A stretch of DNA of 64,000 nucleotides, from positions 2,407,891 to 2,471,890 of the forward strand of contig NZ_LT968776.1 of the NCBI RefSeq assembly GCF_900240975.1. Direction: 5' to 3'. This stretch comes from Mycobacterium sp. 4858 (GTDB lineage Bacteria > Actinomycetota > Actinomycetes > Mycobacteriales > Mycobacteriaceae). Below are positions 53,582 to 62,917 of the stretch, one piece after another. Positions within the stretch are counted from its first letter, which is position 1, and each line of letters starts with the position of its first letter. Position numbers and translations under genes: made by a program. The notes below the pieces were generated by a model. That model was not told the origin of the DNA, made no database searches, and saw only the letters and a program-made list of their open reading frames with translations.

Positions 53582-54967
53582 ATGAGGGCCTTCCGGTTAC
53601 GGTTCTCCAGCGGCCACGCGTTGTGGGTCGCGGCGATCGCGCCGCTGTGCATCCTCTTGTTCATGAGAACCCGCTACCAATGGGCGGGACCCACTCTGGT
53701 GGCGGTGGCCGCGGTACTTGCCTTGGTGACGTTCCGCGGTCGCCGGCTGACCGGTTGGATCGGTACCGCGTGCGCCTGGCTGGTGCGGCGCCGCAGGCAG
53801 CCCGACGTTCCCTCCGAGCCGGCCGTCGGCGCCACCGTGCAGCCGGGAGAGCATGTGGCCGTGCGCTGGGAGGGCGAAGTCCTGGTCGCCGTCATCGAAC
53901 TCATCCCCCGACCGTTCACACCGACGGTCATCGTCGACGGGCATGCGCATACCGACGACGTCGTGGACACCCGGCTGCTCGAGCAACTGTTGGAGATCAA
54001 CTGCCCCGACCTGGAGGCCGACATCGTCTCGGCCGGCTACCGGACCGGTAAGCCGGCGTCGGCCGAGCTGCTCAGCCTCTACCAGCAGGTGACCGGCACC
54101 GACCCGGCTCCAGCGCACCGGCGGACCTGGATCATGCTGCGCGCCGAGCCGCAGCGCACCCGCCGCTCGGCGCAGCGGCGCGACCATGGAGTGGCTGGGT
54201 TGATCCGCTACCTGGTGTCGTCGGCGACGCGTATCGCCGACCAGCTCGCCGGGCACGGCGTCGACGCCGTCTGTGGACGCAGCTTCGATGATTACGACCA
54301 CGCCACCGAGATCAGCTTCGAGCGGGAACGCTGGTCAAAGATCAAGGGCGGCAACAACTTCACCGCGGCCTACACCGCGATCGGAGGGCCGGACGTATGG
54401 TGGTCGGTGCACGCCGACCACACCATTACCCGGGTCCGGGTGGTGCCCGGCAGGACGCCGCAGTCGACGGTGCTGCTGACCACCTCGGAGTCGCCGAAGA
54501 AGCCACGGGGTTTCACCCGCCTGTCCGGGAGCCAGCGCGCCGCGCTGCACGGCCAGTCCCTGGTCCCCGACCGGCACTACCAGCTCCCGATCGGGTCGGC
54601 GGGCGTGCTGGTGGGCGAGACGGCGAACCAGTACCCGGTGTACATGCCGTTCGACGACATCGACACGAGTATCAACTTCGGTGATGCCCGCGCATTCATG
54701 CAATTTGCGGTGCGGGCCACCGCCTCGGGCGGCAACGTCACGCTCGGGCCGCGTTTCACCGAGTTCGCCGAGTTGATCGGTGCGCACGTAGGGCCGGAAT
54801 CGAAGGTGGCGTGGCCCCACGCGACCACCTATCTCGGACGTCACCCGGGGGTGGCACGGGTGACGCTGCGCCACAACGTGATCAGCACTCCGAGGCATCG
54901 CCAGCTACCCATCCGACCGGTATCGCCGCCCGAGGAGAGTCGCTACCAGAGCGCGCTGCCGCGCTAG
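53582..54967 (+). CDS. eccE1: EccE1, membrane component of ESX-1
   Basis: A 461-residue ESX-1 core component (Rv3882c is 462). Two N-terminal membrane segments (HALWVAAIAPLCILLFM and WAGPTLVAVAAVLALVTF) are followed by a long domain with IMLRAEPQRTRRSAQRRDHG, FSHEAD-like family text and FDDYDHATEISFERERW. It starts five bases after the mycP1 stop and is translationally close. In M. tuberculosis espB follows on this side; here it is espL. Confidence 0.9.
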   Translation: MRAFRLRFSSGHALWVAAIAPLCILLFMRTRYQWAGPTLVAVAAVLALVTFRGRRLTGWIGTACAWLVRRRRQPDVPSEPAVGATVQPGEHVAVRWEGEVLVAVIELIPRPFTPTVIVDGHAHTDDVVDTRLLEQLLEINCPDLEADIVSAGYRTGKPASAELLSLYQQVTGTDPAPAHRRTWIMLRAEPQRTRRSAQRRDHGVAGLIRYLVSSATRIADQLAGHGVDAVCGRSFDDYDHATEISFERERWSKIKGGNNFTAAYTAIGGPDVWWSVHADHTITRVRVVPGRTPQSTVLLTTSESPKKPRGFTRLSGSQRAALHGQSLVPDRHYQLPIGSAGVLVGETANQYPVYMPFDDIDTSINFGDARAFMQFAVRATASGGNVTLGPRFTEFAELIGAHVGPESKVAWPHATTYLGRHPGVARVTLRHNVISTPRHRQLPIRPVSPPEESRYQSALPR

Positions 54968-55151
54968 GGAAACGGCCGGCAAACTCCGGGTGTCATCGCA
55001 CAAACGGCCAGGGTGTGCGGCGGGCAACAAGCAAAAAAGCCGTCACTGACCGGCGTCGGGTCACCCTAGACTGAGGGTCTGCCGTGGAGCGAGGCCATAC
55101 CGGTAATCGGCCACGCAGCCAGGCGTCCCCGAGATTGAAGGAACCTCGCAC

Positions 55152-55502
55152 ATGACTAGCAGGGAACCACACCCGCAGGTTACTGAGACGTTGGCGCAGT
55201 TCGAGCGGTTCAACAAGGCCCTCGAGGACCAGATGCACCATACGAACACTGAATCGTTCACGGCATCGGACGAGACGGAAACCGTCGAAGTGACCATCAA
55301 CGGGCATCGGTGCCTCGTCGACCTGCATATCGAAGACGGGCTGCTGCGGCTGGGCGCCGACACGGTGCAGCGGCGCATCAACGAGGCGCTGGCCAACGCG
55401 CAAGCCGGCGCGACCGAAGCCATCCAAGCTCAGCAAGCGCAGCTGGTCGCCAACCTCACCGACATTCTCGGTTCCCTGCAAAACACCGTGGGCATGAGCT
55501 GA
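55152..55502 (+). CDS. espL: EspL, ESX-1-associated YbaB/EbfC-fold protein
   Basis: A 116-residue cytoplasmic protein matching EspL (Rv3880c, 115): SDETETVEVTINGHRCLVDL, HIEDGLLRLGADTVQRRINE. The fold is of the YbaB nucleoid-associated type. EspL stabilises ESX-1 effectors such as EspE and EspF and the regulator WhiB6 in other species. The neighbours differ from M. tuberculosis: a sulfotransferase follows, not espK. Confidence 0.9.
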   Translation: MTSREPHPQVTETLAQFERFNKALEDQMHHTNTESFTASDETETVEVTINGHRCLVDLHIEDGLLRLGADTVQRRINEALANAQAGATEAIQAQQAQLVANLTDILGSLQNTVGMS

Positions 55503-55562
55503 GTAGCTCCACGACCGGCCAGGTCTTGTGATGCCCGCCTGACAGCCGCGCGGGAGACGGCC

Positions 55563-56348
55563 GTGCAGCTTTTCGTCACGGGGCCACCACGATCCGGGAT
55601 GACCATGGTCACCCAGTTCCTCAATCACCATGACAACATCAGGATTTTCGACGAGATCGATCTGATCCAGGTCGGCAGGTACGGCGAGTCGGTGATCGGC
55701 ACGCTGCAAGCGTTTCTGCTGGAGCGAGGCGTCTATCTGGACTACCGGCGCCGCGCACGGGAAACGGCCGACCCGGCACTGGTCCTGCGTACGTTGATGG
55801 GCGAGATCGCCGGCCCCGGCGTCATCTGGGGCGAAAAGAACCCCAGGTATGCGACCCAGCTGGCGGCCCTCAGGCGCAGCTTTCCGGAGGCCGCGGTGCT
55901 CTTCGTCCTGCGCGATCCCCGAGAGGTGGTGAATTCCTGTCTGGTGCATCGGGAATCGCCCCACCGGACACCGATGGACTTCTGGATCAAGGATTCGGTT
56001 GCCGAAGCGCTGGCGCTGGTGGATAGCAGCCTGGAGCCGCTCGAGACCGCCGACGCCGAGTTGGTCGTCCTGCGCTACGAGGACTTCGCGCGGCGACCGA
56101 CGGCGACGCTCGACGCGGCCCTGGGCCGGTGGGGTCTCACCTTTTCCGACAGCGCCGTCGCGCTCGCCCATTCAGCGCCCGAGACCGTCGGCGACCATCA
56201 GTTCTTGCGCGACGGCGTTCCGCTGCCGTGGAAGGTCGGCAACCTTTCGCCCTTGCGCCAAGCGCCCCCCATCCGGGGCCGGGTCGACGCCGGCGATCGG
56301 GTCTGGGGCCAGGTTGAAACCCTTGCGCGGCGGTTCGGTTACGACTGA
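55563..56348 (+). CDS. P-loop sulfotransferase-family protein
   Basis: A 261-residue enzyme of the PAPS-dependent sulfotransferase fold. The 5'-phosphosulfate loop is FVTGPPRSGMTMVTQFLN near the N-terminus and the 3'-phosphate site is VLFVLRDPREVVNSCLVH. It would sulfate a glycan or glycolipid in the cytoplasm. It starts 60 bases after espL and opens a cassette of glycan-modifying genes. The GTG start is at 55563. Confidence 0.85.
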   Translation: MQLFVTGPPRSGMTMVTQFLNHHDNIRIFDEIDLIQVGRYGESVIGTLQAFLLERGVYLDYRRRARETADPALVLRTLMGEIAGPGVIWGEKNPRYATQLAALRRSFPEAAVLFVLRDPREVVNSCLVHRESPHRTPMDFWIKDSVAEALALVDSSLEPLETADAELVVLRYEDFARRPTATLDAALGRWGLTFSDSAVALAHSAPETVGDHQFLRDGVPLPWKVGNLSPLRQAPPIRGRVDAGDRVWGQVETLARRFGYD

Positions 56349-56391
56349 ACGGGTCCCGCGGACACCGGCAGAGTCTAAGCTTTGCCGGAGG

Positions 56392-57447
56392 ATGGTCGGT
56401 TCTGAGCGAAACCCCAGTTTCCCCGGGCGGGACTCGGTAGCCGCCGAGCGCGGCCTGCCAAGGGATCTGTTGCGGGCGGACACGCCCGCGGCATGTTTCG
56501 TCTCCAATATCGGGGACTCCCTGTTGACGTTGCCGGCGCTGAGAGCGATGGCCGAAATGTTCACCTCCCCGCTCACGCTGATCTGCCCCAAGGTGGTGTT
56601 CGACCTGTGCTTCCGGGAGATCAGCGACCGGCATGTGGACACCACGGGATTGCCCCTGGCGGGACCGCACCCCTTACCGGGATCGCTGCCCCGGGCCCGC
56701 GATTACGAAACCCTGGCGGCGGAGATCGGCGCCGTCGATGTCTTTATCGACACCCTGACGTGGAGCGCCTTGTCCAGCACCGTCATTCGACCTCTGGTTG
56801 AACGCCTCGCGCCGACGACGACCATCGGCTTCTCGACCGACTACGGTTATGACTACGTGGTCCCCAGGGAACAGATCCACTACGCCGACTTGATGTTCAA
56901 GTTGCCGCGCCTGTTCGATCCTTCGCTACGTATCGAGAGCTACGCCCAGCCGCTACCCATTCCACCAGCGGTGCAGGAACAGGCGCGGGCGATCCGCGCC
57001 GGCGTACCCGCGGGGGTCAAGGTGCTCGTCGTGCACGCCGACACCGATTGGGCGGAAAAACGTTGGCCCACTACCAGGTTCATCGACCTGCTGGACCGGT
57101 TCTTGTCGCGCCGCCCCGATTTCGTGGCCTGGGTCGTGGGGATGGGGCATGAGGAGCTCAACGTCGGGCGTGAGCGTGACCGGGTGATTCCCCGGCTTGG
57201 GCTCCCGCTCGACCTGACCATGAGCATGGTGGCCAGCGCGGACCTTTTCGTGGGGATCGATTCGTGCATGTTGCATGCCGCCGACCTGGCCCGGGTCCCG
57301 GGCGTTGGGTTGTTCGGTGTGACGCGGTCCGAGACCTGGGGCTTCCGGTTTGGGCCACACCGGCACCTCGACATGCCGCTGATGGCGGATATCGCCGTGG
57401 AGGCGGCGCTCGATGCGATGGAGGATCTGGCCGGAGAGCGCGTGTGA
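56392..57447 (+). CDS. Glycosyltransferase family 9-like protein (first copy)
   Basis: A 351-residue protein of the ADP-heptosyltransferase (GT9) fold: FVSNIGDSLLTLPALRAM at the N-terminus, VLVVHADTDWAEKRWPTTRF in the middle, and the donor-binding FVGIDSCMLHAADLARVPGV near the C-terminus. Mycobacteria have no LPS heptose, so the sugar and acceptor are unknown. The gene at 57555 is a tandem duplicate, and even the upstream bases are shared. The GGAGG lies directly at the ATG, so the start could be slightly downstream. Confidence 0.82.
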   Translation: MVGSERNPSFPGRDSVAAERGLPRDLLRADTPAACFVSNIGDSLLTLPALRAMAEMFTSPLTLICPKVVFDLCFREISDRHVDTTGLPLAGPHPLPGSLPRARDYETLAAEIGAVDVFIDTLTWSALSSTVIRPLVERLAPTTTIGFSTDYGYDYVVPREQIHYADLMFKLPRLFDPSLRIESYAQPLPIPPAVQEQARAIRAGVPAGVKVLVVHADTDWAEKRWPTTRFIDLLDRFLSRRPDFVAWVVGMGHEELNVGRERDRVIPRLGLPLDLTMSMVASADLFVGIDSCMLHAADLARVPGVGLFGVTRSETWGFRFGPHRHLDMPLMADIAVEAALDAMEDLAGERV

Positions 57448-57554
57448 GCCATGGCCGCCGAACCGGTTTCGCCGGTACACCCAGGACGATGGCCCGAAGC
57501 CGCCGGCTAACGCGACGCGACACGGTCGGTTTATGGTTCTAAGCTCTGCGAAGG

Positions 57555-59213
57555 ATGGTCGGATTGCGCGAAATGACGGTGCTGCAGGGCGGTCACGCGG
57601 TCACGGTTGAGCGTGGCATGCTGGGCCAGTTGCTGCACGCGCGTACGCCCACAATCTATTTCTCCACGCTCATCGGTGACTCGGTGCTGACGCTGCCGAC
57701 TTTGCGCGCGTTGGGCGAGATGTTCACCGCCCCGCTCACGCTGGTTTGCCCGAAGATCGCCCACGACCTGTGCTTCCGCGAAGTGGATTCCCGCCTTGTC
57801 GACATCACGGGCTCGCCGCCGGTCGGGCCCTCGTTGGGGCCACCCTCAAACCGAATCCTCGACTATGACGCCGTGGTGTCCGAGATCGGCCCTGTCGACC
57901 TGTTCATCGATGCCGTGCCGTGGGAGGTGCCTTCGAACGCTTTCCTGCGACCTCTGCTGGAACGTCTCGCACCCGCGACAAGCATTGGCTTCCCGACCGG
58001 CGTTGCGTACGACGTTGTGCTGCCGCGCGATGTGCCGCACTCGGCCGACCTGGCGTTCAAGTTGGCGTTGCTGTTCGATCCTTCGGCGCGGATCGAGGCC
58101 TACGCGCAGCCGGTGCCCATCCCAACGCCGGTTCAGCAGGACGTTCGATCGATCCGTGCCGCTTTACCCTCGGGGACGAAAGCGCTTGTCGTGCACGCCG
58201 ATACCGGTTGGGCGAAGAAGCGGTGGCCGGTCGGCAGGTTCGTCGAACTGCTGGACCGGTTCTTGTCACGCCATCGCGATTTCGTGGCCTGGGTCGTCGG
58301 GATGGGACACGAGGAGCTCAACGTGGGGCGCGAGCGCGACCGCGTATTTCCCTATCTCGGGGCGCCGCTTGACCTCACGATGGGCCTGGTCGCCGAGGCC
58401 GATCTTTTCGTGGGGATCGACTCCTCGATGCTCCATGCCGCCGATTTGGCGCGCGTGCCGGGGGTCGGGCTCTTCGGCCCGACGCAGTCGGCGACGTGGG
58501 GGTTTCGGTTCGCGCCGCACCGGCACATCGATGCGGACAGCATGCTGGACATCACCGTGGAGCGGGTCCTCAGCGCGATGGAGGAGCTCGCCGAAGAGCA
58601 CGTCCATACCGCGGCGCGACTTCGGGATGATGCACCCGCTGGCGCACAAGACGATTCGCCCGACGCGGAGCTGCTGTCCGCGGTGCGGCAGTTCCACGAC
58701 ACCGCGCTGTCCTGGCATGGCGCCGAGCCCGCCAGCGCCGCCGATGACGGCAGCATCGCCGCCAAAGCCCTGCACCTGCACGCGATGAACTTCGGCTTGT
58801 GGCATCACGAAGACGCAGTTCGCAGGCCCGGTGCCGGCGACAACGAGGTGGCTCGCAGGAAACGTTGCATCGACGACCTCAACGCCCGGCGCAACGCCGC
58901 CATCGAAGACATCGACGCCGCCCTGCTCGCTCGTCTCAATCCCAGCCCGAGCGCCGCGCTGCACACGGAAACCCCCGGCACAATCGTCGACCGACTTTCC
59001 GTCCTGACGCTGCGGATCTTGCACACGAACCGATCGGAACACGGCGCCTCGCACCTCGGAGTGCTCGAGGAGCAGTACGACGACCTCCTACGCGGGCTCG
59101 AGCGGTTCCTCACCCGGATGCGAGACGGCGACCTCAGATTCAAGCTGTACAGGCAATTCAAGTCGGCAGATCAGCGAGGTTACTGTGCGCTGTTCGAGTC
59201 CCGCGACGCGTGA
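57555..59213 (+). CDS. GT9-like glycosyltransferase fused to DUF4254
   Basis: A 552-residue protein. Residues 1-345 duplicate the preceding GT9-like enzyme (FSTLIGDSVLTLPTLRALG, VVHADTGWAKKRWPVGRF, VGIDSSMLHAADLARVPGVG). Residues about 375-552 are a DUF4254 module: LHAMNFGLWHHEDAVRRPG, RKRCIDDLNARRNAAIEDID, HTETPGTIVDRLSVLTLRIL. DUF4254 is often found with glycosyltransferases of surface glycans and has no firm function. The fusion and the tandem pair suggest neofunctionalisation of one copy. Confidence 0.85.
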   Translation: MVGLREMTVLQGGHAVTVERGMLGQLLHARTPTIYFSTLIGDSVLTLPTLRALGEMFTAPLTLVCPKIAHDLCFREVDSRLVDITGSPPVGPSLGPPSNRILDYDAVVSEIGPVDLFIDAVPWEVPSNAFLRPLLERLAPATSIGFPTGVAYDVVLPRDVPHSADLAFKLALLFDPSARIEAYAQPVPIPTPVQQDVRSIRAALPSGTKALVVHADTGWAKKRWPVGRFVELLDRFLSRHRDFVAWVVGMGHEELNVGRERDRVFPYLGAPLDLTMGLVAEADLFVGIDSSMLHAADLARVPGVGLFGPTQSATWGFRFAPHRHIDADSMLDITVERVLSAMEELAEEHVHTAARLRDDAPAGAQDDSPDAELLSAVRQFHDTALSWHGAEPASAADDGSIAAKALHLHAMNFGLWHHEDAVRRPGAGDNEVARRKRCIDDLNARRNAAIEDIDAALLARLNPSPSAALHTETPGTIVDRLSVLTLRILHTNRSEHGASHLGVLEEQYDDLLRGLERFLTRMRDGDLRFKLYRQFKSADQRGYCALFESRDA

Positions 59214-59222
59214 CGGCCCGGA

Positions 59223-59999
59223 TCAATAGGCCGCCGAGTTCCACCATTCTTCCCAGTCCAGATACGGGTCCTTGTGCTCTTCGTATTGAAGGTGCAGCCC
59301 CAGCGACGGTATCGGGGTGAAAAGTGTCACCTGCTCCCGCCAGATCTCGTTGATCGTCGACGCTTCGAAGATGTGATTCGCCACGCCGTAGGGAGTGCTC
59401 GAGTATCGCGCGAGCCGGTCGAAAAGCTCCCAATTCCTCCGTAACGTGCCCACTTCGACCCAGCAGGTATTCGTGGTATGTGTATTGGTGCGCCAATGCC
59501 TTTTCGTGCCGTACACCACGCGACAATCCTCACGACTGAATATCATGCTCCAATAATTTTTGGGATCGTCGTACGGATGCAGGGCCACTTCCCGCCCGCC
59601 GAGCTTGTCCTTGAACAACGCGTGCGCTGCCAGCATCTCCTCGATGGCCGAAGGCGTATGCAGATAATCGTCCTCGACGAAATAGACCACCTCGCGAGCA
59701 TCGTCGCGCGCACGGGAAAACGATGCCAGGCAGGATGCGTTGTAGCCCCTGTCCTCGAGTGCGACGAATTCAACCGGATAGCTGCATGTCGAAAGTATCC
59801 GCCGCAGAATCGAGACGGTCTCGGCCGACGAGTGGTCATCGAAGACCCGCAAGACGATGTCGCCGTCGGCTTGATTGATCGATGTCACGAGCGACCGCGC
59901 GCAGCGCAGCATGATTTCGCTTTTCGGGGCGCCGACGTATCGGTGCGCCCCGTGCACGCTTATGTCGGAATGGGTCTGAAGGTGTATGTCGAGTTTCAC
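59223..59999 (-). CDS. Glycosyltransferase family 2-like protein
   Basis: A 258-residue GT-A fold protein on the opposite strand to its neighbours. MKLDIHLQTHSDISVHGAHR opens it; the nucleotide-sugar/metal DxD-type motif is VVYFVEDDYLHTPSA, preceded by LRVFDDHSS and LEDRGYNASCLASF. It should transfer a sugar to a lipid or polymer of unknown identity. It is convergent with the GT9-DUF4254 gene by nine bases and divergent from the FkbM gene. Confidence 0.8.
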   Translation of the reverse strand: MKLDIHLQTHSDISVHGAHRYVGAPKSEIMLRCARSLVTSINQADGDIVLRVFDDHSSAETVSILRRILSTCSYPVEFVALEDRGYNASCLASFSRARDDAREVVYFVEDDYLHTPSAIEEMLAAHALFKDKLGGREVALHPYDDPKNYWSMIFSREDCRVVYGTKRHWRTNTHTTNTCWVEVGTLRRNWELFDRLARYSSTPYGVANHIFEASTINEIWREQVTLFTPIPSLGLHLQYEEHKDPYLDWEEWWNSAAY

Positions 60000-60085
60000 T
60001 GCCGGCTAGCGTAGCCGATTTCGGGCCCAGCCTGTCTTGTGCCGGATGCTCCGGGGAGGCACTGACAGCGTGTTAGCGTAACGCG

Positions 60086-60799
60086 GTGTATTGGATCGCG
60101 AATGGTCCCGACATCGCGGTGAGACGCCATTTTACCGAATCCGATTGGAACCGCACTCTGGTCAGAGAACTCCAATCCCGCCGGGTGAACACCGTTTTTG
60201 ATGTCGGCGCGAATTCAGGACAATACGCTGCCGGGCTCCGTTCGGCCGGCTTCGAGGGCCGCATAATCTCTTTCGAGCCGCTGTCCGGGCCGTTCTCCGT
60301 GTTGGAACGCGCGGCATCGGGCGATCCGCTTTGGGATTGCCGGCAGTGTGCGCTCGGCGATCATGACGGGACGATCGAGATGAACGTCGCAGGCAACTCG
60401 GGTGCCAGTAGTTCGGTGTTACCCATGCTGGAGAGCCACCGGGATGTCTATCCTCAGGCGAACTATGTCGGGACCGAGGACGTGGCGATATGCCGACTCG
60501 ATTCCGTCGCACCGGCTCTGCTGGGGCCGGGCGACGTGGCCTTTCTCAAGATCGACGTGCAGGGCTTTGAGAAACAGGTGATCGCCGGGGGCGAGTCAAC
60601 GGTCAATCGCCATTGCGCGGGGGTGCAACTCGAATTGACCTTCGTGCCGTTGTACGAAGGTGGCATGCTCGCCCAAGAGGCCCTTGATCTGGTGCAATCC
60701 CTGGGTCTCACCCTGAGGGGGTATCTACCATTCTTTATCGACGTACGCGATGGCCGAGTATTGCAGGCCGACGGGGTCTTTCTCCGTGGCGGCGAATGA
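60086..60799 (+). CDS. FkbM-family SAM-dependent methyltransferase
   Basis: A 237-residue O-methyltransferase: the SAM site is VNTVFDVGANSGQYAAGLRS, then IISFEPLSGPFSVLERAA, and the family motif FLKIDVQGFEKQVIAGGE. FkbM enzymes commonly methylate hydroxyls of sugars in glycopeptidolipids and exopolysaccharides. It is the last gene of the five-gene cassette between espL and espB. The GTG at 60086 is the likely start. Confidence 0.88.
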   Translation: MYWIANGPDIAVRRHFTESDWNRTLVRELQSRRVNTVFDVGANSGQYAAGLRSAGFEGRIISFEPLSGPFSVLERAASGDPLWDCRQCALGDHDGTIEMNVAGNSGASSSVLPMLESHRDVYPQANYVGTEDVAICRLDSVAPALLGPGDVAFLKIDVQGFEKQVIAGGESTVNRHCAGVQLELTFVPLYEGGMLAQEALDLVQSLGLTLRGYLPFFIDVRDGRVLQADGVFLRGGE

Positions 60800-61303
60800 T
60801 CCGAAATGGTCGGGGAACCGGTTCGCGGCCCGCTGACCTGCGGCGGCCGGTCGAGCGCGCCCCCCGCTCGGGCCGAACGGCGAGAACCGGTCCGTCACAC
60901 GGCGTTCCACCTCGGTCCGCGGTTGCCGTAATCCGAATTCCCGGTGCGCTCCGGCACCCGATTCGGTGCACCGCAAAGCCGCACCAACCGGCGTCATCAG
61001 GCAAAAAATCGCCGCGCGTGGGCCCTGTTCGGTGGAATAGGATGGCACACGGTAGTGGCTGCGGCGTCACTGCACCGCCCGCATGGCCGGCAAGACGAGA
61101 GGGGTGGTGGTCGGTGGTTACGCCATCTCTGCCTACCGGTGTCGCCGGAGCGGGCGTGCTCCTCGGCGACACCGGCGCTGTGTCGCACCGCCGATTGCGG
61201 GATCGCCCGTTTTCCGGACCCGCGCACGACCGTTCCCTCGATGGCGTACCCAGGACATGAGCAACCGAGGATGCTGGCCTCAGCACAAGGAGAATGAGCC
61301 GAC
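60800..61303 (+). promoter_or_regulatory. Upstream region of espB
   Basis: A 504-base gap with no recognisable protein. The reading frames present lack family features and I count them as chance. It is likely the promoter and leader of the displaced espB-espK pair; GGAG lies shortly before the espB ATG. Confidence 0.4.
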
Positions 61304-62774
61304 ATGACGCAGACGCTGAACGTGGAATACCAAGAGCTCATGGCGCGCGCGGACGAAATCGAGCGACCCCTTCCCGCAATCCCTTCCACCAACCCACCGG
61401 GACCGTGCGAGATCTCTTTCGTCAAGGATGCCGCCGTACAGCTCGCGCAAAACGCGGACCAGATGCGGACGTACCTCAAGGCGTGCCAACGGGAATGGCG
61501 GACCCTGGCGAAATCGCTGCGGAATGCGGCCAAGGCGTACGAAGAGGCCGACGAGGGATCCGCGGCGGCCATCGACAAGACCATGAACGACGGCTCGGGA
61601 GGGACGTCGGCTTCCGCGGGCGCAAGCGAACAAGTCTCGGCCCTGTGCGATCCGGACGAGGATTACAGCGGATATCTGCCACCGCCGCCGCCACCGCCAC
61701 CGGCGTTCCAATATCCCTATTACGAGGTCCGCCAGGCCGCGAAGGATATCGAAGCCGGCGACCAGGGCAGAGCCTTCCGGGCATTCGCGACCGAATGGGA
61801 TACGTTCCAGCTGACTTTCCAGCGGGAGACCAGCGACCGGTTCCGCCCCTTTGTCTCGTGGGAGGGCGACGCCAGGACCGCCGTTGAGACGAACTTCGCC
61901 CAACAGCGGCAATGGATATCTTCGATGGTCGCGAAGTGCCGCCAGCTTGCCAAACAGGCCAACATCGTCGTGGACGCCCACAAAAAGGCCACCCTCACGA
62001 CCGGCTACCAAAACCAGCACGCGCAGGAAGGCGCGCATCCCACCACATACGAAGTGTCGCAGTGCGATTATTGGTACAAGCGCTACACACAATACAGCCA
62101 GTGGTACATATCGCTCGCCATCGAATGGTACGAGAAGCTGCAGGCACAGTCCGAATCGGCGCTGGCCCAATACGTTTCGAGCGGACAGATACCGCTGGCG
62201 CAGATCGTTCCCGACAACCCGGTGCCGGCCACACGCATTGACGCCCCGAAGACCGACGACGGCACCGACGACCCCAGCAAGCCCGACAACCCGTTCGATC
62301 CCGACAACCCGTTCGACCCCAACAACCCATTCGACCCGAACAACCCCCTCAACGACGGGGGCTCTCCGCCGGCCGCCGCGCCCACCGTCCCGTCGGTTCC
62401 CGGCATGCCCACGGCGCCGCCGGGGGCGGACACCGCGAAGCTGGACCAGGCCGTGAAGGACTTGAAGAAGGGGGCCGCCGGCATGAAAGGGGGGGTCAAA
62501 CCGGCGTCGCTCGGGGGTGGCGGCGCCGGCATGCCCTCGATGCCGTTACAGCCCGCGACGGAAACCGGCGCGGCCGCCGGTCCCGCGTCGGCGGCCCCGG
62601 GGGCCGCGCGGGGGCATGGGCGGCATGGCGCCCATGGGCGGTCAAGGCCAACAAAATGCCGGCAAGGGCAAGCGCGTGCAGTCCGAGGACGAGTCGATGT
62701 ACACCGAGGAGCGGCAATGGACGGAGGGCGTCATCGGCAATCGACCGCGCAAGGCCGGTGGCCCTGACAAGTAA
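61304..62774 (+). CDS. espB: EspB, ESX-1 secreted effector, with a frameshift near its 3' end
   Basis: A secreted ESX-1 substrate (M. tuberculosis EspB, Rv3881c, 460 residues). The N-terminal PE/PPE-like helical domain is clear: VEYQELMARADEIERPLPAI, AKSLRNAAKAYEEADEGSAA, and the W-E-G turn FVSWEGDARTAVETNFAQQR. A Pro/Asp linker with DNPFDP repeats and a Gly/Ala-rich tail follow. The frame shifts at the G run 62610-62614. Removing one G rejoins it to the conserved tail SEDESMYTEERQWTEGVIGN, ending at 62774 (about 490 residues). A long extra linker makes it larger than EspB. Confidence 0.88.
62284..62349 (+). repeat. DNPFDP hexapeptide repeat region in EspB
   Basis: Four imperfect 18-base units encode the hexapeptide D/N-N-P-F/L-D/N-P/D in tandem within the EspB linker. 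They have no obvious counterpart in M. tuberculosis EspB and are a length-variable, disordered spacer. Confidence 0.8.
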
Positions 62775-62917
62775 TCAACGCCCGGCCGGTCGGTCATTTT
62801 GCCGCAGTTAGCCTGTCCCCACGTCGATTACGCTTATTACCCATGAGCTTCGGCACCCGCCAACTCCCGGGTTCGCCCATGCCGGCGGCATGTTCGGAGA
62901 GGGGAGAGGAGTAGGCG

